Source of the DNA: Pseudomonas khorasanensis
GTDB lineage: Bacteria; Pseudomonadota; Gammaproteobacteria; Pseudomonadales; Pseudomonadaceae
Direction of reading: 5' to 3'
DNA length: 64,000 nucleotides
NCBI RefSeq assembly: GCF_014268505.2
Contig: NZ_JABWQP020000001.1
Span: 62,001-126,000 of the forward strand
Part shown: positions 44,942 through 54,571 of the stretch, one piece after another
Layout: every line of letters starts with the position of its first letter
Position numbering within the stretch: the first letter of the stretch is position 1
Translations under genes and position numbers: made by a program
The notes under the pieces: model-generated
What the model saw: the letters and a program-made list of their open reading frames with translations, nothing else
Told to the model about the DNA's origin: nothing
Database searches by the model: none

Positions 44942-45628
44942 TCAGCCCTTGAGCTTCTCCGCAATCCAGATTGTATGACGTGTGCCCTTGTTGCCGTGGG
45001 CGAAGACCTGGACTTCTTCGGCCTTGAAGCCGGCCTTCTTCAATTTGTCGGAAAACTGCCGATCAGCGCTGGCCGACCACACGGCGAGCACGCCTTTGGG
45101 GCGCAGCGCTTTGGCGCAGGCGTTCAGGCCTGCGGCGGAGTACAACCAGCTGTTGGCTTTCTGGGTCAGGCCTTCGGGGCCGTTGTCGACGTCGAGCATG
45201 ATTGCGTCGAAACCGTTCGGTTCGCTTTGCAGCACGTTGGCCACATCTTCCTGACGAATCACCGTGCGCGGATCGAGCAACGGACGGCCGGACTTTTCGC
45301 CGAGCGGGCCGCGATTCCACTCGACCACGCCGGGCACCAGTTCCGCGACCACGACTTCGGCAGTTTTGCCTAGATGCTTGAGCGCCGAGGCGAGGGTGAA
45401 TCCCATGCCCAGACCGCCGATCAGCACGCGCGAATCCGGTCGCCCGGCGACCTTGCGGCAGGGGATTTCGGCCAGTGCGTCTTCAGATCCGTGCATGCGC
45501 GTGTTCATCAATTGCCCGCCGTCGCCGCCCTGGATCTTGATGACGAAATCCTCGCCATACTCGAACAGGCACAGGGCCCCGCCGTTTTCGGGAATCGGGG
45601 TGGTGTCGAGCAGAACGAAACGTTTCAT
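44942..45628 (-). CDS. Spermidine synthase-like SAM-dependent protein
   Basis: 228 residues from the ATG at 45628 (MKRFVLLDTTPIPEN). A SpeE-like Rossmann core: VLIGGLGMGFTLASALKHLG (SAM/dcSAM binding) and IMLDVDNGPEG. It is shorter than true spermidine synthases and lacks the N-terminal beta domain, so polyamine synthesis is not certain. Followed by yajD. Confidence 0.8.
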   Translation of the reverse strand: MKRFVLLDTTPIPENGGALCLFEYGEDFVIKIQGGDGGQLMNTRMHGSEDALAEIPCRKVAGRPDSRVLIGGLGMGFTLASALKHLGKTAEVVVAELVPGVVEWNRGPLGEKSGRPLLDPRTVIRQEDVANVLQSEPNGFDAIMLDVDNGPEGLTQKANSWLYSAAGLNACAKALRPKGVLAVWSASADRQFSDKLKKAGFKAEEVQVFAHGNKGTRHTIWIAEKLKG

Positions 45629-45707
45629 GGAAATCTCTACAAGGGGGAAGGCAAGCAGGCGCGTTGGGAGTAGCCTGAACACAGACTAAGGCCAAACGGA
45701 GCCCTTG

Positions 45708-45992
45708 ATGAAGCGCACCATTCTAACGGTCATTACCCTGGCCGCGCTCGCGATTACTGCCGCGCAGGCCCAGCAAAACGTTCCCGTCGCTCCGACGCCG
45801 CAGCCCGGCTCGCCCGGCACCGCGACGCCGACGCCGTATCCGCAGATCACGCCGATCACGCTGCCCAAGTCCGGTGCTGGCAGCGGCAGTCCGCCGTTGG
45901 TGCCGATCGAAATGCCCAGCCCGCCCAGCAAGGATCAGCCAGTGCCGGGCATTGAACCGACCAGCAACAAGCCGAAGTCCCCTGGCGGTTAA
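45708..45992 (+). CDS. Small secreted proline-rich protein
   Basis: 94 residues from the ATG at 45708 (a TTG just before is ignored). Signal peptide MMKRTILTVITLAALAITAAQAQ cut near AQA (~22). The mature part is low-complexity Pro/Ser/Thr (VAPTPQPGSPGTATPTP) and probably unfolded. The family was not recognised. Its stop overlaps the convergent cNMP-binding gene by 4 bases. Confidence 0.75.
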   Translation: MKRTILTVITLAALAITAAQAQQNVPVAPTPQPGSPGTATPTPYPQITPITLPKSGAGSGSPPLVPIEMPSPPSKDQPVPGIEPTSNKPKSPGG

Positions 45993-46462
45993 ACCTGTTG
46001 CGCCGCCAGTTGGCCGTCGGCCATGCGCAGGCGTTTCGACAGCGAGACGGCGAGGGCGCGGATGATCTTGGCGGCGATCTTTGGTGCGTCGTTAAGCATT
46101 TTTTCCAGCGAGTCCTTGCCCAGGTTCAGCAACTGACAATCGCTGGCAGCGATGCAGGTTGCCGAGCGCCGCTCGCCATCCAGCACGGCCATCTCGCCAA
46201 ACGCCCGGCCGCTGCGCAGGGTGGCCATGGTGATGACCTGGCCATCAGGCCCGGTTTTCTGCACGGCGACCTGGCCGGTGTGGAGGATGCACATGAAACT
46301 GCCCGCATCGCCCTCGCGGAAAATCGCCTCGCCTTCAGCCACGGTGCTGATGCTGAAGTAACCGGAAGCGGCCGCGAAGTCGCTCAGTTGCAATTGATCG
46401 AACAGGCCACAGTCCATCAGCCATTCGCGGATTTCATTGTTCAGCAGGGTCGGTTCTGACAT
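45989..46462 (-). CDS. Cyclic nucleotide-binding domain protein
   Basis: 157 residues with a single cNMP-binding domain (~25-135). The phosphate-binding cassette is FGEMAVLDGERRSATC. There is no helix-turn-helix after it, so it is not a CRP-type regulator. It may sense cAMP or another ligand and act on a partner protein. Its gene order (secreted protein convergent, PtrB downstream on the same strand but 110 bases away) gives no clue to its role. Confidence 0.88.
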   Translation of the reverse strand: MSEPTLLNNEIREWLMDCGLFDQLQLSDFAAASGYFSISTVAEGEAIFREGDAGSFMCILHTGQVAVQKTGPDGQVITMATLRSGRAFGEMAVLDGERRSATCIAASDCQLLNLGKDSLEKMLNDAPKIAAKIIRALAVSLSKRLRMADGQLAAQQV

Positions 46463-46572
46463 GTCGGTGCGGTCTTTTTGTTTTCACTGTTTCCAGGGGG
46501 CACACGGTCCCCACAGGGAATCGGTGGAGGTCTTGGGTCTGCAGTTAAGACCCAAGCCACCGGCAGAGTTCC

Positions 46573-48627
46573 TCAGGCAATGCCCAGAACCTTGAATACA
46601 AATGCATATTCGAGCGCTACGTCACGTAATCCCTGATAACGCCCGCTCATGCCGCCATGCCCGGCGCCGAGTTCGGTCTTGAGCAACAACAGGTTGTCGT
46701 CGGTTTTGGTGGCGCGAAGTTTCGCCACCCACTTGGCCGCTTCCCAATATTGCACGCGGCTGTCGTTGTAGCCGGCGATCACCAGCATCGGCGGGTAGGG
46801 CTGGGCAGTGACGTTTTCGTACGGCGCGTAGGCCTTGATCCGGTCATACACTTCCGGCTCTTCAGGATTGCCCCATTCGTCGTATTCAGTGACGGTCAGC
46901 GGCAATTCGGGATCGAGCATCGTGTTGAGCACATCGACGAACGGTACCTCGGCAATCGCCACGCCGAACAGGTCCGGACGCTGGTTGAGCACTGCACCGA
47001 TCAGCAAACCACCGGCGCTGCCGCCGCTGATTGCCAGTTTTTCCGCTGTGGTGATGCCGTTGAGAATCAGGAATTCGGCGCAGGCGATGAAGTCGCTGAA
47101 GGTGTTGTGCTTGTGCTCCTGCTTGCCGTCGCGATACCAGGCCTCGCCCAGCTCGCCGCCGCCGCGCACATGGGCGATGGCGAAAGCCATGCCGCGATCC
47201 AGCAGGCTCAGTCGCGCGTGGGAAAACCACGGGTCGAGGCTGGAGCCGTACGCGCCATAACCGTACAGGTACAGCGGTACAGGTTTGCCGACCATCTCGC
47301 GCTTCATCACCAGACTGATCGGTACCTGCGTGCCATCCGGGGCGGTCGCCCACAAGCGCTGGCTGACGTAGGCATCAGCGTCGAACGGGCCAAGCACCGG
47401 GGTTTCCTTGAGCACGGCTTGCTCACCACTGGCGAGCATCAACTGACGCACCTGGGCCGGGCGATTCAACGCTTCGTAACGCAGGCGAATGCGGTCGCTC
47501 TGAAATTCCAGACTGTTCTGCACATAGAGGCTGTAGGCCGCGTCCGGCAGTTGCACGCGATACGGCGCCAGCCCCTGCGGATGTACCTCGATGATTGGCA
47601 GGCCACCCTCGCGCAAGCTCAGCGTCATGGCCTCGGTGTTGAGGCTCACACCGTCGAGCATCACGTCTTCGCTGTGCGCAATGAGGTTCTGCCAGTCGGC
47701 CTCGCTCGGCGGTACACCGGTGTCCGGGGCCTGATACAGGGCGAAGTTGATGCCGTCACGGTTGGTGCGGATAAACCAGGTCCACGTGCCATCGAGCTGG
47801 CCGTGGTCGACGTCGTATTCGTGATCTTCAACCCGTGGCGCCAGGCAGGTGAACGGCAGGTGGGGCTGGTTGGCGTCGAGTGCCCAGACTTCGCTGGTGG
47901 TCTTGCTGCCCAGCGACAGGATCAACTGCTGCTCGGAGCTGGAGCGATAGCAGTGCAGGAAGAAACGCCCGTCCGGCTCATGGAAGACTTCTTCGGCGGC
48001 GGTGCCATCGAGGCGATAACGGAACAACTTGTGCGGGCGGTGGGTGTCGTCGAGCACGCCGAAGAACAGCGTCAGGCTGTCGTTGGCCCAGGTCATGCTG
48101 CCGTCACTGTCTTCGAATTCCAGTTCGCTGACCTTTTCGTTGGACAGTTCCTTGACGAACAGCGTGTAGATCTCATCGCCCGAGGTGTCGACGCTGTAGG
48201 CCAAACGCTGATGATCGGGGCTGATGCTGAACGCGCCCAGCGAGAAGAAGCCGCCGTTGGCCAGCGCATTCGGGTCGAGCAACAATTGCTCGCGGCTTTC
48301 GTCCAGGGTCAGGCTGTCGTCGGCCGGGCGCGGGCAGCGGTAGTGACGCGCGTATTCGTCGCCCGCCGTGGTGCGCGTGTAATACAGGTAAGGCCCCCAC
48401 GGCGAGGGCAGGGACAGGTCGGTTTCGAGGATGCGGCCCTTGATCTCATTGAACAGGGTTTCGCGCAGTTCGGCCTGGTCGGCGGTCTGTGCCTCTTGAT
48501 AAGCGTTTTCGGCCTTGAGGTAGTCGAGCACCGCATCGGTGTCGCGTTCCTGCAGCCAGGCATACGGATCGGCGCCGGCCGCCTTGTGGGCAATCGGGGC
48601 ACTGATGACGGGGGTGGATGCGGACAT
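46573..48627 (-). CDS. ptrB: Oligopeptidase B (protease II, S9 family)
   Basis: 684 residues. N-terminal seven-bladed beta-propeller (~75-400) and C-terminal alpha/beta hydrolase domain. Catalytic triad S537 (SGGSAGG), D622 (AGYNDSRV) and H657 (GAGHGG). It cuts small peptides after Lys/Arg in the cytoplasm. The start at MSASTPVISAP has a plausible site, and the length is normal. A long antisense open frame (46657-49296) is a shadow of it. Confidence 0.95.
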   Translation of the reverse strand: MSASTPVISAPIAHKAAGADPYAWLQERDTDAVLDYLKAENAYQEAQTADQAELRETLFNEIKGRILETDLSLPSPWGPYLYYTRTTAGDEYARHYRCPRPADDSLTLDESREQLLLDPNALANGGFFSLGAFSISPDHQRLAYSVDTSGDEIYTLFVKELSNEKVSELEFEDSDGSMTWANDSLTLFFGVLDDTHRPHKLFRYRLDGTAAEEVFHEPDGRFFLHCYRSSSEQQLILSLGSKTTSEVWALDANQPHLPFTCLAPRVEDHEYDVDHGQLDGTWTWFIRTNRDGINFALYQAPDTGVPPSEADWQNLIAHSEDVMLDGVSLNTEAMTLSLREGGLPIIEVHPQGLAPYRVQLPDAAYSLYVQNSLEFQSDRIRLRYEALNRPAQVRQLMLASGEQAVLKETPVLGPFDADAYVSQRLWATAPDGTQVPISLVMKREMVGKPVPLYLYGYGAYGSSLDPWFSHARLSLLDRGMAFAIAHVRGGGELGEAWYRDGKQEHKHNTFSDFIACAEFLILNGITTAEKLAISGGSAGGLLIGAVLNQRPDLFGVAIAEVPFVDVLNTMLDPELPLTVTEYDEWGNPEEPEVYDRIKAYAPYENVTAQPYPPMLVIAGYNDSRVQYWEAAKWVAKLRATKTDDNLLLLKTELGAGHGGMSGRYQGLRDVALEYAFVFKVLGIA

Positions 48628-48690
48628 GGAAGGCTCTCGGATAATTCAAGAATTAGGGGTTTCGCACGACTTGCAAATCGCCACAGCTCT

Positions 48691-48714
48691 TGTAGGAGCG
48701 AGCTCGCTCCCACA
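48691..48714. repeat. Single REP-like palindrome
   Basis: TGTAGGAGCGAG and CTCGCTCCCACA form an imperfect 24-base palindrome related to the REP flanks. Lies in the ptrB/48808 divergent region. Confidence 0.7.
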
Positions 48715-48807
48715 GGGTTGGCTACTGGCCGTCTGGTATTGGGACAAGCCGCAGGCGCGAAAAGTCGTTACTATAAGCGCCTCTTTGCCTGCCTTGCCAT
48801 GGACACC

Positions 48808-49296
48808 ATGACCGAGAACGACTATCTGATCGCCTGGGGCCTTTACGCCTTTGCCGCCGTGGGCTGCCTGCTGGTATGGATGCGCCTGACCACCTGGATG
48901 TGGCGCTGGCTGCGCGAGCCGCTGCGTGTGCTGATGGCGGTGTTGCTGTTCAGCCCGACCATCGTCGATCCGGTGAAAGCCAAGGTTGCGCCGGCCATCG
49001 CCATCACTGCGCTGGACATGCTGTTCAAGGTTGGCAACAACGCCTGGCGCGCGGTGTCCGACCTGTTCATGTACGGCATGATCGCCTTGGGCGTTTATCT
49101 GGTTTTCGTGTTGATCCGCATGCCGATCGAGCGCGCTTCGAAGGCCCGTCGCGAACAGACCGAGGCCGCCAAGGCCGCCGCCCGTGCCGATGAGCGCGAC
49201 GACGATCAGCCGTTCGGCGGTGCCGGTGACGACCGCTACGGTCGCCCGCCGGTACCGAACAGCCCGCAGCGCATGCGGGTCGAGCCGCGTCTGTAA
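48808..49296 (+). CDS. Inner membrane protein of unknown function
   Basis: 162 residues from the ATG at 48808 (MTENDYLIAWGLYAF); an ATG 9 bases earlier (48799) is equally possible since neither has a clear Shine-Dalgarno. Three membrane helices (~8-25, ~38-55, ~85-105) and a charged, alanine/glutamate-rich C-terminal tail (~112-162). The family was not recognised. It is 15 bases before the yafJ-like gene. Confidence 0.75.
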   Translation: MTENDYLIAWGLYAFAAVGCLLVWMRLTTWMWRWLREPLRVLMAVLLFSPTIVDPVKAKVAPAIAITALDMLFKVGNNAWRAVSDLFMYGMIALGVYLVFVLIRMPIERASKARREQTEAAKAAARADERDDDQPFGGAGDDRYGRPPVPNSPQRMRVEPRL

Positions 49297-49311
49297 CCCG
49301 AGAGTCCGCAC

Positions 49312-50088
49312 ATGTGTGAATTACTGGGCATGAGTGCCAACGTGCCGACCGATATCGTGTTCAGCTTTACCGGCCTGATGCAGCGCGGCGGACGTACCGG
49401 CCCGCACCGCGACGGGTGGGGCATCGCGTTCTATGAAGGGCGCGGCTTGCGCCTGTTTCAGGACCCGGCCGCGAGCAGCGAATCGGAAGTCGCCAATCTG
49501 GTGCAGCGTTATCCGATAAAGAGCGAAGTGGTCATCGGCCATATTCGTCAGGCCAATGTCGGCAAGGTCTGTCTCTCCAATACTCACCCGTTCGTCCGCG
49601 AGCTATGGGGACGCAACTGGTGCTTCGCGCACAACGGTCAGCTCGCCGAATTCACCCCGATCAAAAGTTTCTACCGCCCTGTTGGCGACACCGACAGCGA
49701 GGCGGCGTTTTGCGATCTGCTCAACCGCGTGCGTGCAGCATTTCCGGAACCGGTCGATATCGAAGTGCTGTTGCCGGACCTGGTCGCCGCCTGCGCCGAA
49801 TATCGCAGCAAAGGCGTGTTCAACTGCCTGCTCAGCGACGGTGACTGGCTGTTCTGTTATTGCTCGACCAAACTGGCACAGATCACCCGGCGCGCACCGT
49901 TCGGCCCGGCGCGCTTGAAGGACGTCGACGTGATCGTTGATTTTCAGGCCGAGACCACGCCCAACGACGTGGTCACGGTGATCGCCACCGAACCGCTGAC
50001 CGAAAACGAAACCTGGACCCGATACGAACCGGGCCAATGGAGCCTGTGGCGACGCGGTGAATGCGTCAGTCAGGGCAAGACCGAATAA
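49312..50088 (+). CDS. yafJ: Class II glutamine amidotransferase (YafJ-like)
   Basis: 258 residues. N-terminal nucleophile C2 ([14 protein letters not shown]), and a Ntn-type glutaminase core ([36 protein letters not shown]). No synthase domain is attached, so the partner or acceptor is unknown. Followed at 12 bases by the DUF2937 gene, and preceded at 15 bases by the membrane protein, so the three form an operon. Confidence 0.92.
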   Translation: MCELLGMSANVPTDIVFSFTGLMQRGGRTGPHRDGWGIAFYEGRGLRLFQDPAASSESEVANLVQRYPIKSEVVIGHIRQANVGKVCLSNTHPFVRELWGRNWCFAHNGQLAEFTPIKSFYRPVGDTDSEAAFCDLLNRVRAAFPEPVDIEVLLPDLVAACAEYRSKGVFNCLLSDGDWLFCYCSTKLAQITRRAPFGPARLKDVDVIVDFQAETTPNDVVTVIATEPLTENETWTRYEPGQWSLWRRGECVSQGKTE

Positions 50089-50100
50089 GGATTTGCATTC

Positions 50101-50643
50101 ATGTTGCTCAGTTATGTACGGCTGGTGTTGTTTGCTGCGGGTCTGTTGATCGGTGTTCAGGTACCGGGTTTCATCAATGATTACGCCCAGCGCGTCGAAG
50201 CGCACTTGATCGAAGCGCAAACAGGTTTGCGTGGGTTCCAGGGCACTGCCGATCAGTTCTTCAAGGGCGATATGCAAGCGCTGGTCGCGCATTACCGTGC
50301 CAGCGAAGACCCGATCTTTCGCAGCGATGCCGACAGCCTGAACACGCTGCTCAGCCGCCAGGTCGCGCTGGATAAACAATTCCAGGCGATGCAGGGCCCG
50401 TGGTACGTGCGTTTTCTGCAAGTGGTGCTGGCCGCCGATCCGGACATCCGCAAGGAAACCTGGAACGGCTACAGCTATCAGATTCTGCTGACGCCAGAAG
50501 CGATGATCTGGGGCATGAGCGGTGCGCTGGTGCTGTCGTTCGGCATTGAATGTCTGTTCCGTTTGATCGATTGGGTGGTGCTGGGTGGTCGACGCTTGCG
50601 CCAGAGCCGGCCGATCGAAGACCGCGATGTGCGCGGACTCTGA
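50101..50643 (+). CDS. DUF2937 family membrane protein
   Basis: 180 residues with an N-terminal membrane helix (~5-25), a central soluble helical region (~30-140) and a second membrane segment (~145-165; MIWGMSGALVLSFGIECLF). Pattern IDWVVLGGRRLR at the end. Fits the DUF2937 family; the function is unknown. A perfect inverted repeat follows at once. Confidence 0.78.
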   Translation: MLLSYVRLVLFAAGLLIGVQVPGFINDYAQRVEAHLIEAQTGLRGFQGTADQFFKGDMQALVAHYRASEDPIFRSDADSLNTLLSRQVALDKQFQAMQGPWYVRFLQVVLAADPDIRKETWNGYSYQILLTPEAMIWGMSGALVLSFGIECLFRLIDWVVLGGRRLRQSRPIEDRDVRGL

Positions 50644-50649
50644 GATTTA

Positions 50650-50695
50650 ACACAAACCCTGTGGAGGGAGCTTGCTCCCTCCACAGGGTTTGTGT
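50650..50695. terminator. Perfect 22-bp inverted repeat between convergent genes
   Basis: Arms 50650-50671 and 50674-50695 are exact reverse complements with a two-base TT centre. It starts 7 bases after one stop and ends at the stop of the convergent LysR gene. It could work as a bidirectional terminator or mRNA 3' stabiliser, or be a REP-like element of another family (core GGAGGGAGC). Confidence 0.75.
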
Positions 50696-51609
50696 CATTC
50701 AGCCAGGGCGATGTAGTCCTTGCCCACTTTCTGCGCATACCCCTCAAGCACCTGCTGACACATCGTCACCATCTCTTCTACCCATTCCACCCCGACCCGC
50801 CACGACACCACCACCTGCAGATCCGGTGGTCGCTGATCGATGGCAAGCAAGGTCAATTCGCCCCGCGCCAGCTCCTCGGCCACCAGCACCGGCGGCAACG
50901 CGCCGATGCCAAAGCCGTCACGCAGCAACCGGGTGATCGCTGAGACCGAATTCACGCAATTCAAGCGTGGCGCCATGACGCCGTTGACCTGCATCAACGC
51001 CAGAATGTCCTGATGCGGGCGAGAGTTTTTTGAATAGGTGATGATTCGTTCCTGCGCCAGTTCAGCGAGGTCGGCGTAGTCGCGGTTGTAGATCGAGTTG
51101 CTCGCCACGATCCAGCCCAGCGGATGACTCGCCAGCTCCAGGCTACGCACGCTTTCGTGGCGAATCAGGTCGGTCTGCAGCACCAGATCAAGAAAACCTT
51201 TTTGCAGCTGATCGCAGAGATTGAGCGACGTATCCGCCACCAGCTCGATTTCCACTCGCGGATACAGGTCGGTCATCTGCGCGACCAAGGGGCTGAGCCA
51301 GGTGTGAATCACTGTGTCCATTACGCCGATGCGCACCCGGCCGACCTTGCTTGAACGGGTCTCGATCGACTGCTTGAGCGCTGCCATGGTATCGAGCATC
51401 TGCTCGGCATAGTCGAGCACTTTCAGGCCTTCCGGAGTCAGGCTCACCCCGCGTGAGTCGCGCAGAAAAAGCTTCACTCCCAGCTCGCCCTCCAGCACCG
51501 CGATGCGGCTGGAAATCGACGCCTGGGTGGTGAACAGCTTGTCGGCGGTCAGGCGAAAACTCTTCAGCCGGGCGACCCAGACAAAGGTCTCGAGAAACTT
51601 CAGGTTCAT
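50695..51609 (-). CDS. LysR family transcriptional regulator
   Basis: 304 residues. Helix-turn-helix (~1-60; FRLTADKLFTTQASISSRIAVLE), effector domain ~90-300. It is divergent from an MFS transporter and pxpABC (159 bases between start codons), the usual LysR arrangement, so it probably controls these genes with 5-oxoproline or a related compound as effector (inferred). Confidence 0.93.
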   Translation of the reverse strand: MNLKFLETFVWVARLKSFRLTADKLFTTQASISSRIAVLEGELGVKLFLRDSRGVSLTPEGLKVLDYAEQMLDTMAALKQSIETRSSKVGRVRIGVMDTVIHTWLSPLVAQMTDLYPRVEIELVADTSLNLCDQLQKGFLDLVLQTDLIRHESVRSLELASHPLGWIVASNSIYNRDYADLAELAQERIITYSKNSRPHQDILALMQVNGVMAPRLNCVNSVSAITRLLRDGFGIGALPPVLVAEELARGELTLLAIDQRPPDLQVVVSWRVGVEWVEEMVTMCQQVLEGYAQKVGKDYIALAE

Positions 51610-51768
51610 GGTAAAGGCTCGGGTGACAAATTTTTTTTATGGCTAAGGCGGGGTTTTATTCGTTGGACGCCGCAGGGCCGTGCGACGAAAAATCGACGCA
51701 TCCGGTTCCCACGATAGGCGTCGTCGGGACTTCGAACAAGACCAATAAAAGCCCTGCGGAGATTTGCC

Positions 51769-53055
51769 ATGAGTGCTCCCGACACCCTCGATTTACCCAA
51801 GGCCACGGCACGTCCGGGGCCGTTCGACTGGTATCGCAACATCAACCAGCAGGAGCGCCGCACGTTCTGGAGCTGCAAGATCGGTTACGGTCTGGACGGC
51901 ATGGACACGCAGATGCTCAGCTTCGTCGTGCCTACACTGATTGCGATGTGGGGCATCACCACCGGCGAAGCGGGGTTGATTCATACCAGCACGTTGATCG
52001 CTTCGGCGATAGGCGGTTGGGTCGCCGGGATTCTCTCCGACCGCATCGGCCGGGTACGCACTCTGCAACTGACAGTGCTGTGGTTCGCCTTCTTCACATT
52101 CCTCTGCGGCTTCGCGCAAAACTACGAACAACTGCTGATCGCCCGCACCCTGATGGGCTTCGGTTTCGGTGGCGAGTGGACGGCCGGTGCCGTGCTGATC
52201 GGCGAGGTGATCCGCGCCAAGGATCGCGGCAAGGCCGTCGGCATGGTGCAATCCGGATGGGCGTTGGGCTGGGGCCTGACGGCCATTCTTTATGCGCTGC
52301 TGTTCTCGGTATTGCCGCCGGAAGACGCCTGGCGCGCGCTGTTTATCCTCGGCATCGTGCCGGCGATTTTCGTGATTTTTGTGCGTCGTCTGGTGAAAGA
52401 CCCGGAGATCTATCGCGAAGCCAAAGCCGCGCAATCCCCGGAAAATCCGGCGAAGTTCTACGAGATTTTCGCGCCCGGCATGCTCTTCACCACCTTTCGC
52501 GCTTCGCTGTTGACCACCGGCGCGCTGGGCGGTTACTACGCGATCACCTCATGGCTGCCGACTTTTTTGAAGAACGAGCGCGGTTTGAGCGTGCTCGGGA
52601 CCGGCGGCTATCTGGCGATGGTGATTGTCGGTTCCTACGTCGGCTATGTGATCAGCGCTTACCTGACCGACCTGCTGGGGCGAAAAAAGAACTTCATCCT
52701 GTTTGCGGTCGGCTCGTTCACCATCGTTCTGCTGTATACGCAACTGCCGGTCAGCAACGGCGTGATGCTCTGGTTGGGGGTTCCGCTGGGCTTCTTCGCT
52801 TCAGGGATTTTCAGCGGGATGGGCGCGTTTCTCACTGAGCTGTTTCCCACGCGAATTCGCGGTTCAGGCCAGGGTTTTTGCTACAACATTGGCCGGGCGC
52901 TGGCGGCCTTGTTTCCGCTACTGATCGGCCTGCTCAGCCAGAAAGTGCCGCTGAGCATGGGTATCGGTGCCTTCGCAGCGGTGTCCTATGGCGTGGTGAT
53001 CATTGCAGCGTTGAGCCTGCCGGAAACCCGTGGCAAGCAACTCGATGCGCAGTAA
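51769..53055 (+). CDS. MFS transporter (aromatic acid/sugar acid-type permease)
   Basis: 428 residues, 12 membrane helices. The loop motifs [18 protein letters not shown] and [11 protein letters not shown], and the pattern [14 protein letters not shown], are of the metabolite:H+ symporter group (ShiA/NanT/AAHS-like). Adjacent to pxpA (62 bases), so 5-oxoproline or a precursor is a reasonable but untested substrate. Confidence 0.9.
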   Translation: MSAPDTLDLPKATARPGPFDWYRNINQQERRTFWSCKIGYGLDGMDTQMLSFVVPTLIAMWGITTGEAGLIHTSTLIASAIGGWVAGILSDRIGRVRTLQLTVLWFAFFTFLCGFAQNYEQLLIARTLMGFGFGGEWTAGAVLIGEVIRAKDRGKAVGMVQSGWALGWGLTAILYALLFSVLPPEDAWRALFILGIVPAIFVIFVRRLVKDPEIYREAKAAQSPENPAKFYEIFAPGMLFTTFRASLLTTGALGGYYAITSWLPTFLKNERGLSVLGTGGYLAMVIVGSYVGYVISAYLTDLLGRKKNFILFAVGSFTIVLLYTQLPVSNGVMLWLGVPLGFFASGIFSGMGAFLTELFPTRIRGSGQGFCYNIGRALAALFPLLIGLLSQKVPLSMGIGAFAAVSYGVVIIAALSLPETRGKQLDAQ

Positions 53056-53117
53056 CTGATAACCTGCCGGGCAGTGTCCTACAGATAAAAAGACAAGAAC
53101 CTACAGGAGCGTTCACC

Positions 53118-53870
53118 GTGAGCCGCCTGCTATTGAACTGCGACATCGGCGAAAGCTTCGGCAGCTGGACCATGGGTCTGGATTCCGAAGTCATGCCCTT
53201 CATCGATTGCGCCAACGTCGCCTGTGGTTTCCATGCCGGTGACCCAGGCATCATGCGCAAAACCGTGGCGTTGGCGCTGAAGCACGACGTACAGATCGGC
53301 GCGCATCCCGCCTATCAGGACCTGGCCGGATTCGGCCGCCGCTCCATGGCTTATTCCGCGCAGGAACTGCAAGACATCCTGCATTACCAGGTCGGCGCGC
53401 TCGACGGCATTTGCAAAGCGCAGGGCGCGCGCGTCAGTTACGTCAAACCCCACGGCGCGATGTACAACGACATGATGGCCAACCCCGCGCAATTACGCGC
53501 AGTGATTCAGGCGGTGGCCGCGTATGACCACAGCTTGCCATTGATGCTGATGGCAACCCGAGACAACGCTGCGGCGCAGCAAATCGGCGATGAATTCGGC
53601 GTGACCCTGTGGTTCGAAGCCTTCGCCGACCGTGCCTACGACAGCGCTGGCCGGCTGGTCTCGCGGCAACTGCCGGGCGCGGTGCATCACGACTCCGAGA
53701 AAATCATCGAACAAGCGCTGACCATCGCCCGTGGCGGCGAGCTCATCGCCAGCGATGGCAGCGTTTTACGTCTGCGCGCCAACACCTTGTGTGTGCACGG
53801 CGACAACGCCAGTTCGGTGGCCGCCGTCCAGCGCATTCGCGAGGCTTTGAAGCAGTCGAGCGCGTCATGA
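53118..53870 (+). CDS. pxpA: 5-oxoprolinase subunit PxpA (LamB/YcsF family)
   Basis: 250 residues from a GTG at 53118 (CAGGAG upstream). LamB/YcsF fold: [44 protein letters not shown] and [14 protein letters not shown]. It acts with PxpB and PxpC to open 5-oxoproline to glutamate with ATP. The stop overlaps the pxpB ATG (ATGA). Confidence 0.95.
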   Translation: MSRLLLNCDIGESFGSWTMGLDSEVMPFIDCANVACGFHAGDPGIMRKTVALALKHDVQIGAHPAYQDLAGFGRRSMAYSAQELQDILHYQVGALDGICKAQGARVSYVKPHGAMYNDMMANPAQLRAVIQAVAAYDHSLPLMLMATRDNAAAQQIGDEFGVTLWFEAFADRAYDSAGRLVSRQLPGAVHHDSEKIIEQALTIARGGELIASDGSVLRLRANTLCVHGDNASSVAAVQRIREALKQSSAS

Positions 53871-54571
53871 ACCCACGGATCGAAGTGGTGGCCGTGGATT
53901 GCCTGATGCTGCGTCTGTTCGATGAGATCGCCGAAGCCAACATGCCGTGGATGCTCGCTGCCAGCGAGCGCTTGCGCACGGCGTTTGGCGCGCAGCTCAT
54001 CGATCTGGTGCCGTCCTATACGACATTGATGGTCCATTACGATTTGACGGTTTTGTACCCGGCTCAGGCGCGAGCGTTGATCGCCGAAGCGCTGATTGAT
54101 TTGTCACCGAGTACGCGAACCTCTGGCCAATGTCACGTATTGCCGGTCTGGTACGACCTGAGCGTCGGGCCGGAACTGAGTCTTTTGGCCGAGCGCAGCG
54201 GCCTGGCGGTGGAGGAGGTCATTCGTCGGCACAGTGCCCGGGAATATGAGGTATTCGCCCTTGGCTTTGCGCCGGGTTTTGCGTTTATGGGGCTGGTGGA
54301 AGAAATCCTCGCCGCGCCACGCCTGAGCACGCCACGGAAAAAAGTCGCCGCTGGCAGCGTTGGCATCGCCGAACGTCAGACCGCTGCGTATCCCGTGGTA
54401 TCACCCGGCGGCTGGAACCTGATCGGCCGCACCCCGGCGAAACTGTTTGATCGCCATCGCGACGGCTACAGCCTGATGCAGCCTGGTGACACCGTCCGAT
54501 TCGAAGCGGTCAGCCATGCCGAGTTCATCAAGCTGGGCGGCGACGATACGCCGCTGGAGGCGCTGGCATGA
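53867..54571 (+). CDS. pxpB: 5-oxoprolinase subunit PxpB (KipI-like)
   Basis: 234 residues from the ATG at 53867. Cyclophilin-like allophanate hydrolase subunit 1 domain: [52 protein letters not shown] and [10 protein letters not shown]. Coupled to pxpC by an ATGA overlap. Confidence 0.95.
   Translation: MNPRIEVVAVDCLMLRLFDEIAEANMPWMLAASERLRTAFGAQLIDLVPSYTTLMVHYDLTVLYPAQARALIAEALIDLSPSTRTSGQCHVLPVWYDLSVGPELSLLAERSGLAVEEVIRRHSAREYEVFALGFAPGFAFMGLVEEILAAPRLSTPRKKVAAGSVGIAERQTAAYPVVSPGGWNLIGRTPAKLFDRHRDGYSLMQPGDTVRFEAVSHAEFIKLGGDDTPLEALA

Noticed and set aside
46657..48798. Long plus-strand open frame opposite oligopeptidase B, in frame with the membrane protein at 48808
   Set aside because: Its sequence has no domain or conserved motif and mirrors ptrB codons; GC-rich third positions keep the antisense frame open.
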